From an uncultured Clostridia bacterium (lineage in GTDB: Bacteria > Bacillota > Clostridia > Christensenellales > Borkfalkiaceae): a stretch of DNA of 24,456 nucleotides. Numbering within the stretch: the stretch's first letter is position 1; the number at the start of each line of letters is the position of its first letter. The stretch is taken from positions 1 to 24,456 of the forward strand of contig CALGVF010000352.1 in NCBI GenBank assembly GCA_937920115.1, read 5' to 3'. A program made the translations under genes and the position numbers. Shown here piece after piece: positions 17,301 to 24,374 of this stretch. The notes under the pieces are model-generated. The model had not been told where the DNA came from. It made no database searches and saw only the letters and a list, made by a program, of their open reading frames with translations.

Positions 17301-17338
17301 GCAACCGTAAAAACAGCCGTTTTTTTGCTCTTTGTCAT
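14321..17338 (-). CDS. Secreted multi-Ig-like / beta-sandwich protein, unknown function
   Basis: A 1005-residue exported protein. Residues 1-35 are a signal peptide with a likely cut at ASA-EE; there is no lipobox. Residues 45-120 form an Ig-like strand set ending GKYTVTYFAEIDGK. Residues about 125-345 look like a jelly-roll/LamG-like domain. Then come Ig-like repeats of the kind that open with an APVLTVK/APQIVIL/APEFTF phrase and close with GFYSIVYTSKDDSGN, GKYTIVYTVVDYTG, GQYDVKYKVGD or GKYEFYLIAYDKAFN (ends near 440, 528, 900 and 990). A second beta-sandwich lies at about 640-800 with aromatic residues suited to sugar contact. AAGGAG precedes the ATG by 9 bp. The gene is placed between the permeases and the DUF4838 gene, so glycan capture at the surface is likely (inference). 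How it is retained on the cell is not evident. Confidence 0.85.
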   Translation of the reverse strand: MTKSKKTAVFTVAATLLLAVILAICFSSANVKASAEEWSETTLAAEYSINSELYVPDRTVGANGKTAKASKNIVYPSGNSYAEADDGSLVVKLTEAGKYTVTYFAEIDGKKFVISEYFSVRQTKITLGEGSSVSYGRGRYSDTEAFILSLARGETFYFNQAFDLSKLSKGDSLLSFFIDPLTKGTFDAGSIYFVFTGAINRDEKLVIRANNDSGEVGGGRAYIAAGGDNQSLTGIEIYAGSPIIHKGDDWGTPVWLSFDAQNNLIEGKPEKSDYSILSLNYDSDENALYAKKACFGELGKIADFDDPSCFSDGLWEGFTGGKAFLSVYGDSFVNNTVDICFTSIYGFSNKDLKNCFDEELIDDEAPVLTVKTDDLPNARLGYYYAIPEASAYDVYSGICDVDVKVLYNGKISVNIENGKFKADKNGFYSIVYTSKDDSGNEAKNTITVYVSEEANDIVVRIGDHPTSAKCGDRVDILPPEYIGGGLGKLSYSVKVVKDGKEEEVTDCFYPESVGKYTIVYTVVDYTGYEKPASYDLEVTADNVPKLIEKINFPKYILGGMNYTFGEHYANDYSTGTLLKKPVELEIKTAKETKKYSAGEKYSVNPTTNGEKAEFALKCGETVLKTQEITVVMPYTDDKLTVENYFVNNGGEYTEKKTQTGINFEATGNYSWTFAKDLVGDNVSAVVKGVEDGGNFDRLTFTITDSEDENVSVSLIFVKDGENYYCYAAGKRLELTHNFNDSSSSVRFGYEDGRAFIGGNYVTVTSDDEGNDFKGFPSGKIYFSMKVEADGSTATTVNLQKLCEYPFTRATKDLVAPQIVILGNYGGYYKLGDIYEVVPAVASDVLDVNVTLTLSVYDAKGNVVKSIDGVTLKDVDPSVAYKIKLTDYGQYDVKYKVGDSNASDEISYAVNVPDTTAPEFTFEKGFKTSAKVGEAYYIPKFTVKDNLTAAEDIEVYKYVVNPDGRIIALNGDGFRFSKAGKYEFYLIAYDKAFNGKTVKVTVTVTA

Positions 17339-17351
17339 CGAATTTATCTCC

Positions 17352-18287
17352 TTATCCTTTTATTCCGCCGACCGTCAGATTGCCCATAAGTCGTTTCTGA
17401 AATACCAAAAAGACTATGACCGTCGGGGTGAGTACCATAATCGCCGAAGCCATGCGGTATGGCGTTCTGTCCATTCCGTTGGTGTTTGCGATATGAATAG
17501 TTCTGTAAAGTCCGTAAGCAAGCGTCGGGTACGACTGCATAAATTTCAACGGGGTCTGATAATCGTTCCAGAACGCTATGAAATTTATAAGCAATACGGT
17601 AAACACGGTGTTCTTCGCAACGGGAAGAATTATTCTGAACAAAACGGAAAAACTGTTCGCCCCGTCTATCTTCGCCGCTTCGGCGTAGGCGGCGGGTATT
17701 CCCTTGAACATCGCGTAAAACACGAGAAAATACATACCGCAGAAGTTCGCCTTCATTATCCAAAGCCCCCATATATGGTTGAACAACCCGAAGGTTTTGG
17801 ACATCTGAATCTGCGACGGCAGGTTGCCGACGATGGGAATTATCATTACGATAATTACCGTAGTATATATGATTTTTGAAAACTTATAATCGAATCTCGC
17901 GCAGCAATAAGCCGTAAAGCACTGCGTGATAGTGGAAGCGAGAGCGCACCCGAAAGCGTAAAGAAAGGAATATAAAAACATCATTCCCATCGTCACGTCT
18001 CTCGCCGCCATACTCCCCGACATCTCGTCGGGATAATTGACTCCCTTTATGGTAAAATTTTTAAATACGTTCGTAAAATTCCACACCCATTTTTCGGGTA
18101 ATTTATAAGCAAGAGGAGTGAGTTTTTCGTATCCTAAAATATTATTCTGCTTAAACGCCGTCATTACGCCCCAGAATACCAAACCAAGAAAAGAAAGACA
18201 GTATATTATGAGGATAACGAGCAACACTATGGTCAAAGCCGATAATCTCGGCTTGCTTTCATCTCTTATTTTTCTTTTGACGCTCAT
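17352..18287 (-). CDS. Carbohydrate ABC transporter permease (MalG-like)
   Basis: A 311-residue inner-membrane permease of the binding-protein-dependent sugar importer family. About six hydrophobic segments are visible, the first at residues 17-42. The cytoplasmic EAA loop that docks the ATPase is at 203-222 (AEAAKIDGANSFSVLFRIILP). The protein ends MGNLTVGGIKG, the typical MalG-type tail. The loop between the first two membrane segments (about 43-105) is longer than usual. Its ribosome binding site GAGGA overlaps the stop of the partner permease gene 5 bp upstream, indicating coupled translation. It forms the membrane channel with the next entry. Substrate is inferred to be a mannose-containing oligosaccharide from the neighbouring enzymes. 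Confidence 0.95.
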   Translation of the reverse strand: MSVKRKIRDESKPRLSALTIVLLVILIIYCLSFLGLVFWGVMTAFKQNNILGYEKLTPLAYKLPEKWVWNFTNVFKNFTIKGVNYPDEMSGSMAARDVTMGMMFLYSFLYAFGCALASTITQCFTAYCCARFDYKFSKIIYTTVIIVMIIPIVGNLPSQIQMSKTFGLFNHIWGLWIMKANFCGMYFLVFYAMFKGIPAAYAEAAKIDGANSFSVLFRIILPVAKNTVFTVLLINFIAFWNDYQTPLKFMQSYPTLAYGLYRTIHIANTNGMDRTPYRMASAIMVLTPTVIVFLVFQKRLMGNLTVGGIKG

Positions 18288-18292
18288 TGCTT

Positions 18293-19228
18293 TTAATCCT
18301 CGCTCGGTCCGAATTTTTCCATTAAGTATTTGACAAGAAGCGTGAGCGGTATCGTAATAATCGTAAGCAACACCGCAAACGCCGACAAGGACGGATAATC
18401 GGCAAGGTTCGACGAAGCCGTTTCCGTCATAACGTACAATACGTACCCGACCGTCGTCACCGACGAGTTAGTTCCGTAAAAGTCGAGAAGCCCTATCTGA
18501 TTGGTAAACACGCCCGCCACGGTCGTAACTACGAAAACCGTCATCGTCGGATAAACCGCAGGCAAAACTACGTGAATAAACTCTTCAAACGGAGACGCTC
18601 CATCTATTTTCGAGGCGTCTATCACTTCGGGCGAAATTTCGCCCACCACGTTTGAGTACATAAGCACCGACGTTCCGAACCCGAGCCATATATTGAAAAA
18701 CATAATCGTCGGGAAAATCGTTTTCGCGTTGTATAGTAAATCGCCCGACATTTCCATGCCGAACCAATCTTTCATCATAACGGGCAACGCGTCCGATACG
18801 AAATATTTAAAAAGCGGGGTTATAACTATCGTAGATATAATGGACGGCATAAACAAAAGAACTCTGAAAAAATTTGAGCCGATATATTTTCTGCCGATAT
18901 AATACGAAAAAAGAAGTTGCAAAGGAATAGATACGACTATAAAAATACCGCACGCCGCGAGAGAGGTCAGAAGCATATTCTTAAACTCGTCCCCGACTAT
19001 GTTCACTCTCGAAAAAAACGCCTTTAAGTTATCGGCAAAATATCCGAACGAAAAGTACGTTTTCGCCGGAGACGCCGCCATATCTATTTTCTCGAACGAA
19101 AGTAAAATGGAATTAAAATTGACGCATATATAAAATATGAAAAATTGTAGTATCGGCCACGCCATGAGAACGATATATAAAATCTTATCGTCTTTATCCA
19201 AGGTTTTGCGTTGCTTTTGTCTTTTCAT
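18293..19228 (-). CDS. Carbohydrate ABC transporter permease (MalF/UgpA-like)
   Basis: A 311-residue membrane protein and the second half of the importer channel. Hydrophobic spans lie at about 17-38, 86-108, 122-142, 172-192, 225-245 and 283-304. The EAA-type loop is at 201-223 (PEVIDASKIDGASPFEEF). The first span is preceded by a Lys/Arg-rich tail, as in UgpA/LplB-type permeases. It follows the solute-binding protein gene after an 85-bp gap that contains a stable hairpin. No ATP-binding subunit gene is present in the window; many Bacillota use one shared MsmX/MsmK ATPase for several such importers. Confidence 0.95.
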   Translation of the reverse strand: MKRQKQRKTLDKDDKILYIVLMAWPILQFFIFYICVNFNSILLSFEKIDMAASPAKTYFSFGYFADNLKAFFSRVNIVGDEFKNMLLTSLAACGIFIVVSIPLQLLFSYYIGRKYIGSNFFRVLLFMPSIISTIVITPLFKYFVSDALPVMMKDWFGMEMSGDLLYNAKTIFPTIMFFNIWLGFGTSVLMYSNVVGEISPEVIDASKIDGASPFEEFIHVVLPAVYPTMTVFVVTTVAGVFTNQIGLLDFYGTNSSVTTVGYVLYVMTETASSNLADYPSLSAFAVLLTIITIPLTLLVKYLMEKFGPSED

Positions 19229-19251
19229 CGTTTTCGCTCCCGTTTTGAAGT

Positions 19252-19283
19252 CCGAGGAAAACGGCGTTCGCCGTTTCCCTCGG
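19252..19283 (-). other. Intercistronic hairpin between binding-protein and permease genes
   Basis: CCGAGG-A-AAACGG at 19252-19264 pairs with CCGTTT-C-CCTCGG at 19271-19283, a 12-bp stem with one A-C mismatch and a 6-nt CG-closed loop. No T-run follows on the minus strand. In malE-malF-like operons such hairpins protect the binding-protein mRNA or attenuate the downstream genes, giving more binding protein than permease; that role is inferred here. Confidence 0.7.
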
Positions 19284-19313
19284 AACAGGTACCATCGTTT
19301 TTGTCAAACAATT

Positions 19314-21077
19314 TTAGTTAAATGCGTTCGCAAAGTATTTGTTGATACTCTCAAACGCAGTATCCGCGTAAGAAACGTTAAAGGTCTTGCCGCTCTGATA
19401 AGTCGTACGCAAAAGACGAGCGACCGACTGCGTAACGCTTACGTTGTAGTATTCCTTATTATATCTGCTTACGTTGTTTAAATACTTTGAACTCGAAGAA
19501 TAAGGATAAATCGTACTCGATTTTTCGTTTAAACAAGCCTTGTACAAACTTCTGCCGAACGGCGTGAGTTTATTCTGCTCTTCGGTAGAAAGCGTGTAAG
19601 TCAACGCTTTAAGCGTGTTCGTTTCCGTCGTAAACTCGACGAGCGACTCGTCGGAACAAGCGAATTTTATGAAATCGCGGGCAAGGTCTTTTTTGTAATC
19701 TTCGATTCCCGCTCTCGCGAATATAAACGAGTTCATAATGTCGTTGTGAGTCGTTTTGCCGTTGTCAGCGTCTCTCTTTTCGACCGTCGCCTTGGGAAGG
19801 GGCAACCAACCGAGATTGCGGTTATTTGCGGAATACGCTTCGCCCTTAGCCGACACTATATCCTTGAACACCTGCGTCGCTTCTCTCTGCCACCATATTC
19901 CGTCTGCAATCATCGCAACCGACGCCCCGCTCTGCAAACTCGACCAAAGGAATTTTTCCTGATTCGCGGTATGCTCGAAACTTGCGAACGCGTAGTTGTC
20001 TCCGACGTGATAACGGTCGGTATTTATAAGGTTATTCATAAACTGCAAAGCCTTGTATAAGCCCGCCTGACGGCGTACTTCGCTCGCGTTGCTTTCGGAA
20101 ACGGTAACACTTTCGGTTTCGGCGACTCCCGCGGCGTTTTTGACGATTTTTCCGTCCGCGTCGAGTTTAATCATTTCGGAATCCGTACCGTTAAACGTAT
20201 AGTTAAGACTCATATCGTCAAAACCTTCGTAATCGGTCGTGAGGGAGTGCGTGAGCAAATTGAGGTATCCGTCGTAATAACTTCCCGCCCACGACACGGG
20301 TATATCGTTGTTCGCCGCTATGTGTTCCAAAAGGAAGAAAAATTCGTCGTAAGTCGTAGGCAAACCATCGTCGGCAGTTCCCTCTATGCGGTCGGGTCCC
20401 GCCGTTCTCTTCGTCGTCTTATCGCCCGCGGAAACGAACATTTCGTCGGAATAGTATTCGCCGTACTGAGCGGAATCGTACTTGTTCGCGACAAATCCGT
20501 CGGCTACGGTATAGCCGTCTTTAAAGTAATACCCCTTCTTCTCGAACAAATCGGCGTCGTAAACAAAGCCGTACTCGCCCTGATAATGAGGAACGCCGTA
20601 GTACTTTTCGTTTACTTTTAAATAAGCGTCCTGATGGGCGTTGAACTTGCTCGCAACGGTCTTTCCGTCGTATTCGCTTTCCTTCGTAACCGCGTCCGTA
20701 ATATCGAGCAACGCTCCCGCGTTCGCCAAGGCTCTGTAATAAGAATCTTCGGCGAAAAATACGTCGTCTTTCTGATTTTTAACGTTTTCGGCGTACTTCG
20801 TCGCGGAGTTGTCGTCCGAAACGTTTATTCTTATCTGAACGCCCTTTTTACCCGTTTCATAAACGTCGTTCGCGTGAAGAGCCTCGTATCTTTCTTTAAG
20901 TTTATACAGGTATTCCGAGCCGTATCCTCTCGAATATACGTAGACGTACAACTGCGTTTGCGTCGTATCTACTTTATCGGTGCTGTTACCACTGCCGCCA
21001 TCGGACGGATTACATCCGAAAAGGGCGGTGGATAAACAAATAAACGTTGCAATGACTGCCGCTAATTTCTTTCTCAT
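19314..21077 (-). CDS. Extracellular solute-binding lipoprotein of the sugar ABC importer
   Basis: A 587-residue family 1-like extracellular solute-binding protein. Residues 1-22 form a lipoprotein signal ending LFGC (Cys22), followed by a Gly/Ser linker and the first lobe (LYVYVYSRGYGSEYL, 43-57). Conserved-looking stretches are the KDDVFFAEDSYYRALANAGALLDIT region (about 103-127) and the GIWWQREA region near 395. It captures the oligosaccharide and delivers it to the two permeases. It is longer than the usual 420-460 residues, as in binding proteins for larger glycans (inference). It is the first gene of the run, with AGGAG 7 bp before ATG, and is divergent from the AraC-family gene, which probably controls it. 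Confidence 0.92.
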   Translation of the reverse strand: MRKKLAAVIATFICLSTALFGCNPSDGGSGNSTDKVDTTQTQLYVYVYSRGYGSEYLYKLKERYEALHANDVYETGKKGVQIRINVSDDNSATKYAENVKNQKDDVFFAEDSYYRALANAGALLDITDAVTKESEYDGKTVASKFNAHQDAYLKVNEKYYGVPHYQGEYGFVYDADLFEKKGYYFKDGYTVADGFVANKYDSAQYGEYYSDEMFVSAGDKTTKRTAGPDRIEGTADDGLPTTYDEFFFLLEHIAANNDIPVSWAGSYYDGYLNLLTHSLTTDYEGFDDMSLNYTFNGTDSEMIKLDADGKIVKNAAGVAETESVTVSESNASEVRRQAGLYKALQFMNNLINTDRYHVGDNYAFASFEHTANQEKFLWSSLQSGASVAMIADGIWWQREATQVFKDIVSAKGEAYSANNRNLGWLPLPKATVEKRDADNGKTTHNDIMNSFIFARAGIEDYKKDLARDFIKFACSDESLVEFTTETNTLKALTYTLSTEEQNKLTPFGRSLYKACLNEKSSTIYPYSSSSKYLNNVSRYNKEYYNVSVTQSVARLLRTTYQSGKTFNVSYADTAFESINKYFANAFN

Positions 21078-21307
21078 AATTTTACTCCTGTCGTTATAGT
21101 TTCTTCGACACCGTCTTCGGCATCGTTTATAATATAAATCAAAATTGAAAAGTCGTGTTGCGATTTTACGCTTAAAAATTTCTGAAAGTTTAGATTTTTA
21201 ACAATATCTACCCTATTTACCTGTTTTTAATTGTGTAAATTATTGACAAAAGATAAACGTATGCTATAATAAAATCGTTATTATGTAAAAAGGGGAAAAA
21301 TATAAAA
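21078..21307. promoter_or_regulatory. Divergent control region between importer operon and regulator
   Basis: A 230-bp AT-rich region. On the minus strand TATTAT about 50 bp before the importer start is a possible -10, but no good -35 lies 17 bp above it, as expected for a promoter that needs an activator. The plus-strand side carries a near-consensus promoter for the AraC-family gene (separate entry). The AraC operator is presumably in this region, but I cannot identify its repeats with confidence. Confidence 0.6.
21243..21270 (+). promoter_or_regulatory. Promoter of the AraC-family gene
   Basis: A perfect TTGACA (21243-21248) and perfect TATAAT (21265-21270) separated by 16 bp lie 37 bp before the ATG at 21308. 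AAGGGG follows at about 21290-21295. This should be a strong constitutive sigma-A promoter unless it is repressed. Confidence 0.85.
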
Positions 21308-22153
21308 ATGAAACACACCGCCGAAATAAAAAAGCCGAGTATAGAGTTTATAAACGCGGAAAGCGGAGTCGATTTTCATTGGTGGCAGAAAAACGCCACG
21401 CCGTTGCATTCTCACACCTATTACGAAATCGTAGTAATTTACGAAGGTCCCGTAACTCAGATTTGCAACGATAAAAAGTACGCTATGGAAAAAGGCGATA
21501 TTTTCCTGCTCAAACCCGGAGACGTTCACATGTTTTTGGCAAGCCCCACTTCGTCGCAACTCAACTTCTCCATAGTTAAAAACGAATTCAGAAAAATCTG
21601 CAACAACACCGAGCCGACGCTTTTCGATAAAATAAACGAACAATCCCCGATAAAAATAAAAATTTCGGACGCGGAACTCAATTATATAGTCGAACTTGCC
21701 GATAAGATTAAAATCGGAAATCCCGAACAAAGCAAAACGCCGTATAATACAATGATTAAAAACATCATTTTTAACCTCGTCAATTCGATTTACAATCATT
21801 TTGAAATCGAAAGTCTGAACAACGACTTGCCGACTTGGATGGTAGATTATATAAACGTTTTGTCCAAACCCGAAAATATCGGTAAAAAAATAGCCGATAT
21901 TTACGACCTCGCACCGTATTCGCAATCTATGCTGAACATTTATTTCAAAAAATATCTGAACAAAACGCTCGTAGCGTACATGAGGCAGTTGAGATTGGAT
22001 TACGGAGCGAAACTGTTGATTCACAGCAATTATCCCATATCGCTCATTGCGAACAAAATTTCGTACACGACAAGCCACTTCATTCACGAATTTTCTTCTC
22101 TCTACGGCACGTCTCCCGCGGAATACCGTAATAAACTTAATAAAAACAGGTAA
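21308..22153 (+). CDS. AraC-family transcriptional regulator
   Basis: A 281-residue regulator. The N-terminal half (about 20-95) is a cupin-type sugar-sensing domain: HSHTYYEIVVIYEG at 34-47 and GDIFLLKPGDVHMF at 63-76. The C-terminal AraC domain has two helix-turn-helix units (about 192-214 and 243-266) and the signature tail GTSPAEYRN (267-275). It is transcribed away from the importer operon from a near-consensus promoter and is the obvious candidate activator of the glycan locus, sensing a released sugar. The usual FR/K residues of the second recognition helix are replaced by SHFIHEF. Convergent with the small gene that ends 17 bp downstream. Confidence 0.95.
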   Translation: MKHTAEIKKPSIEFINAESGVDFHWWQKNATPLHSHTYYEIVVIYEGPVTQICNDKKYAMEKGDIFLLKPGDVHMFLASPTSSQLNFSIVKNEFRKICNNTEPTLFDKINEQSPIKIKISDAELNYIVELADKIKIGNPEQSKTPYNTMIKNIIFNLVNSIYNHFEIESLNNDLPTWMVDYINVLSKPENIGKKIADIYDLAPYSQSMLNIYFKKYLNKTLVAYMRQLRLDYGAKLLIHSNYPISLIANKISYTTSHFIHEFSSLYGTSPAEYRNKLNKNR

Positions 22154-22170
22154 TTATATACAAAGTAGCG

Positions 22171-22335
22171 TTATAATGTAGTATCTTCTGATTTCTGATT
22201 TATAAACACTAAAATTATTTCAATAAAACAATCCATAAGACTTTCTGGAATAAGCGATAAGTTAGGTTCACCGTTTACAAGCACTTTTAACCCCGTATCG
22301 TTATCATTTAACTTAATATCTTTCATCTCCGCCAT
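22171..22335 (-). CDS. Small protein (54 residues) of unknown function
   Basis: A short gene supported by signals rather than homology: GGAGG 7 bp before ATG 22335, preceded by a 17-bp-spaced promoter. The protein opens MAEMKDIKLND, contains TGLKVLVNGEPNLSLIP (14-30) and ends in a hydrophobic helix-like segment (about 32-45) followed by a polar tail. No signal peptide. I do not recognise it. Its position facing a recombinase, with its own promoter, suggests a mobile-element accessory protein, for example a regulator or directionality factor, but this is guesswork. A start at codon 4 is also possible but less well spaced. Confidence 0.65.
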   Translation of the reverse strand: MAEMKDIKLNDNDTGLKVLVNGEPNLSLIPESLMDCFIEIILVFINQKSEDTTL

Positions 22336-22358
22336 ACTATTACCTCCGTTTTTCTTGC

Positions 22359-22387
22359 ATTATAAACGAATTATCGAGAAAATGTAA
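22359..22387 (-). promoter_or_regulatory. Promoter of the 54-residue gene
   Basis: On the minus strand TTACAT (22382-22387) and a perfect TATAAT (22359-22364) are separated by exactly 17 bp, 23 bp before the ATG at 22335. The ACCTGTG direct repeat lies just upstream of the -35 and could be an activator or repressor site. Confidence 0.75.
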
Positions 22388-22529
22388 GAGAACCAATTTT
22401 ACTAAAACCTGTGCTTACCTGTGTTTTAACCGTCAGAAACCAAAACTAAAAATATACTACCTTGTGGTTTTGTATGGTATCAGAAAAAGTCTTTGCCGTC
22501 AAAGAGAAAAAATATAACTTAAAATTTCA

Positions 22530-22589
22530 AAGCCGCTTTCGGTTGTTCACTCAAACTCTACGTTGAACCGAAAGCGGCTTATTTTTTAC
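22530..22589 (+). terminator. Strong rho-independent terminator-like hairpin
   Basis: A perfect 15-bp stem (arms 22530-22544 and 22566-22580, AAGCCGCTTTCGGTT and its complement) with a 21-nt loop is followed by ATTTTTTA on the plus strand. The nearest plus-strand gene upstream is the AraC-family gene, 377 bp away with a minus-strand gene between, so which transcript it ends is unclear. Confidence 0.8.
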
Positions 22590-22685
22590 TCTGACGTAAT
22601 ATTTTTTCTTACGGCTGTTATTCTTATTATTTCGGCTTAAAAGCCTACCTTTGACGGCTTCGCCTTTTCCCGATAATTTTTGTGG

Positions 22686-22729
22686 CGTAAATAAAAAAAG
22701 TTTCGGTTAAAGAGTTTTTGTTATTTACG
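22686..22729. repeat. Dyad before the recombinase gene (possible att or operator site)
   Basis: CGTAAATAA at 22686-22694 is mirrored by TTATTTACG at 22721-22729, with an AT-rich centre. The 44-bp span about 140 bp before a large serine recombinase has the size and symmetry expected of an attachment half-site pair or of an operator. Neither is proven. Confidence 0.4.
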
Positions 22730-22866
22730 GCAAAAGTAATGTTAAACACTCCTCGCTTTACATTTCGTTGGGATTTCCTTTCGATTTGTATAAGGCGGGG
22801 TTTCTTACTTTTTCCGTAAAAACATATTACTCTAAATTCAAGAAATTTTCGGAGGTATTAAATAAA

Positions 22867-24369
22867 ATGAAAACAGCAGCAATCTACGCCCGTTATTCGA
22901 GCGACAGCCAAAACGAACAATCCATCGAGGGGCAACTCCGTGTTTGTGAAGAGTACGCTAAAAGAAACGGCATTCTTATTCTAAACACTTACATTGACCG
23001 AGCAATGACGGGTAGAAACGACAATCGTCCCGATTTTCAACGTATGCTGAAAGACAGCAACCGAAAAGAATGGAACTATATCATTGTGTACAAGTTCGAC
23101 CGTTTTGCGCGAAATCGCTATGAAACGGCTATCCACAAAAAAGAATTGAAAGACAACGGAGTTAAAGTGTTATCCGCTATGGAGAACATTCCCGACACGC
23201 CCGAAGCAATAATATTTGAAAGTATGCTCGAAGGTTATGCCGAGTATTATTCGGCGGAACTTGCTCAAAAAGTAAAACGCGGAATGTATGAAACAAGACG
23301 CAAAGGCTTATACCAAGGCGGCGGGTTATTATACGGATATAAAATCGACGGAAGAAAAATTGTAATAGACGAAAACAACGCCGCCGTCGTTCGCTTTATG
23401 TACGAACAATACGCAAACGGCGTTTTCGTTAGAGATATTATAAAAACTTTAACGGAGAAAAACGTATTTTATAAGGGAAAGCCTTTCGTAAGGAACAGCG
23501 TATATAATATTCTACGCAATGAAAAATATTCGGGCATATATAAACACGGCGACGAAGTTGTCGACAATATGTACCCTCAAATAGTTCCGACAGAAATTTT
23601 CAATCAGGTTCGACGTAAAGTCGATGCAAATAAATACGGTAAAAAGAGTCTGAAAACCGATTTTCTATTAAGGCAGAAACTGATATGCGGCAACTGCGGA
23701 CTACCCATGCACGGCGAAAGCGGAACTACAAAAAACGGCTCGCGTCTTTTCTACTATAAATGCCACGGAAGAAAAAAACGTATAAATAATTGCAATAAAT
23801 CTATGATTCGCAAAGAAGTAATAGAAAGGCTTGTGACCGATACCGTCGTTCAAAAATTATCCGAACCAAGCCTGATAAATATACTCGTATCTAAGGTAAT
23901 GCAAAGACAAGAAAAATCTATCCGTGAAAACTCTTCTCTTTCTTTATTGATTAAACAGAAAAAGCAAGTCGACACGTCAATCGATAATATCGTCGCGGCT
24001 ATCGAACGCGGGATAGTTACGAACGCAACAAATGCTCGTTTACAATCGCTTGAAACTCAACAACAGGAATTAGAACGACAAATTTTAATCGAGCAAAGCA
24101 AACAAGCCGTTAAATTATCGACAACGGATATTAAGCAATTTTACACTTCCGTATTAAATGAAAACTCAAAAATTCTGATAAACCTGTTAATCAAAAAAAT
24201 AATCTTATTCGACGATAAAGTAGAAATATATTTCAATACTCCGATAAAAAATCCGAATGGTACTCATTCGGATTTTATTTTATATTCAAAAACAGTTGAA
24301 ATAATCGTCAGCAAATACGCCAACACAACGCCCGCAACCCGACAGATTTTACTCGAAATTATAGTCTAA
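22867..24369 (+). CDS. Large serine recombinase (site-specific integrase/resolvase family)
   Basis: A 500-residue large serine recombinase. The start at 22867 is chosen because GGAGG (22851-22855) precedes it and the resolvase fold begins at once; the 33 codons upstream lack a ribosome binding site. The resolvase catalytic domain spans about 4-145: YARYSS places the catalytic Ser at S11 (S12 less likely), and YKFDRFARNRYE (75-86) carries the conserved Arg residues. The Recombinase DNA-binding domain follows (about 148-252; GGGLLYGYKID, YNILRNEKYSGIY). A zinc ribbon has Cys274, Cys277, Cys299 and Cys309. A coiled coil (about 355-412) and a basic C-terminal region complete the usual layout and length. 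It catalyses integration or excision between short att sites using a 5'-phosphoserine link. No other phage or conjugation genes are seen in the window. Confidence 0.95.
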   Translation: MKTAAIYARYSSDSQNEQSIEGQLRVCEEYAKRNGILILNTYIDRAMTGRNDNRPDFQRMLKDSNRKEWNYIIVYKFDRFARNRYETAIHKKELKDNGVKVLSAMENIPDTPEAIIFESMLEGYAEYYSAELAQKVKRGMYETRRKGLYQGGGLLYGYKIDGRKIVIDENNAAVVRFMYEQYANGVFVRDIIKTLTEKNVFYKGKPFVRNSVYNILRNEKYSGIYKHGDEVVDNMYPQIVPTEIFNQVRRKVDANKYGKKSLKTDFLLRQKLICGNCGLPMHGESGTTKNGSRLFYYKCHGRKKRINNCNKSMIRKEVIERLVTDTVVQKLSEPSLINILVSKVMQRQEKSIRENSSLSLLIKQKKQVDTSIDNIVAAIERGIVTNATNARLQSLETQQQELERQILIEQSKQAVKLSTTDIKQFYTSVLNENSKILINLLIKKIILFDDKVEIYFNTPIKNPNGTHSDFILYSKTVEIIVSKYANTTPATRQILLEIIV

Positions 24370-24374
24370 AACAT

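Larger units (their letters stand above)
22336..22866. other. 531-bp non-coding region rich in inverted repeats
   Basis: No gene with a ribosome binding site is seen. From left to right it holds the promoter of the small minus-strand gene; a direct repeat of ACCTGTG (22407-22413, 22417-22423), one helical turn apart; a GCCGTCAAAG / CTTTGACGGC inverted pair (22495-22504, 22649-22658) enclosing a strong hairpin (22530-22580); a 9-bp dyad (22686-22729); and GGAGG at 22851-22855 for the recombinase. Confidence 0.7.

Noticed and set aside
21281..22087. 268-codon frame antisense to the AraC-family gene
   Set aside because: Aromatic-rich product with no recognisable domain, entirely within the regulator gene on the other strand.
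22474..22566. 30-codon frame on the plus strand ending inside the terminator hairpin
   Set aside because: No ribosome binding site and its 3' half is simply the hairpin stem and loop.
22768..22866. 33-codon upstream extension of the recombinase
   Set aside because: No ribosome binding site, and the resolvase fold begins exactly at the ATG at 22867 preceded by GGAGG.
22336..22866. CRISPR array or riboswitch in the non-coding region
   Set aside because: The repeats are inverted pairs of different sequences, not regularly spaced direct repeats, and no known riboswitch core was recognised.
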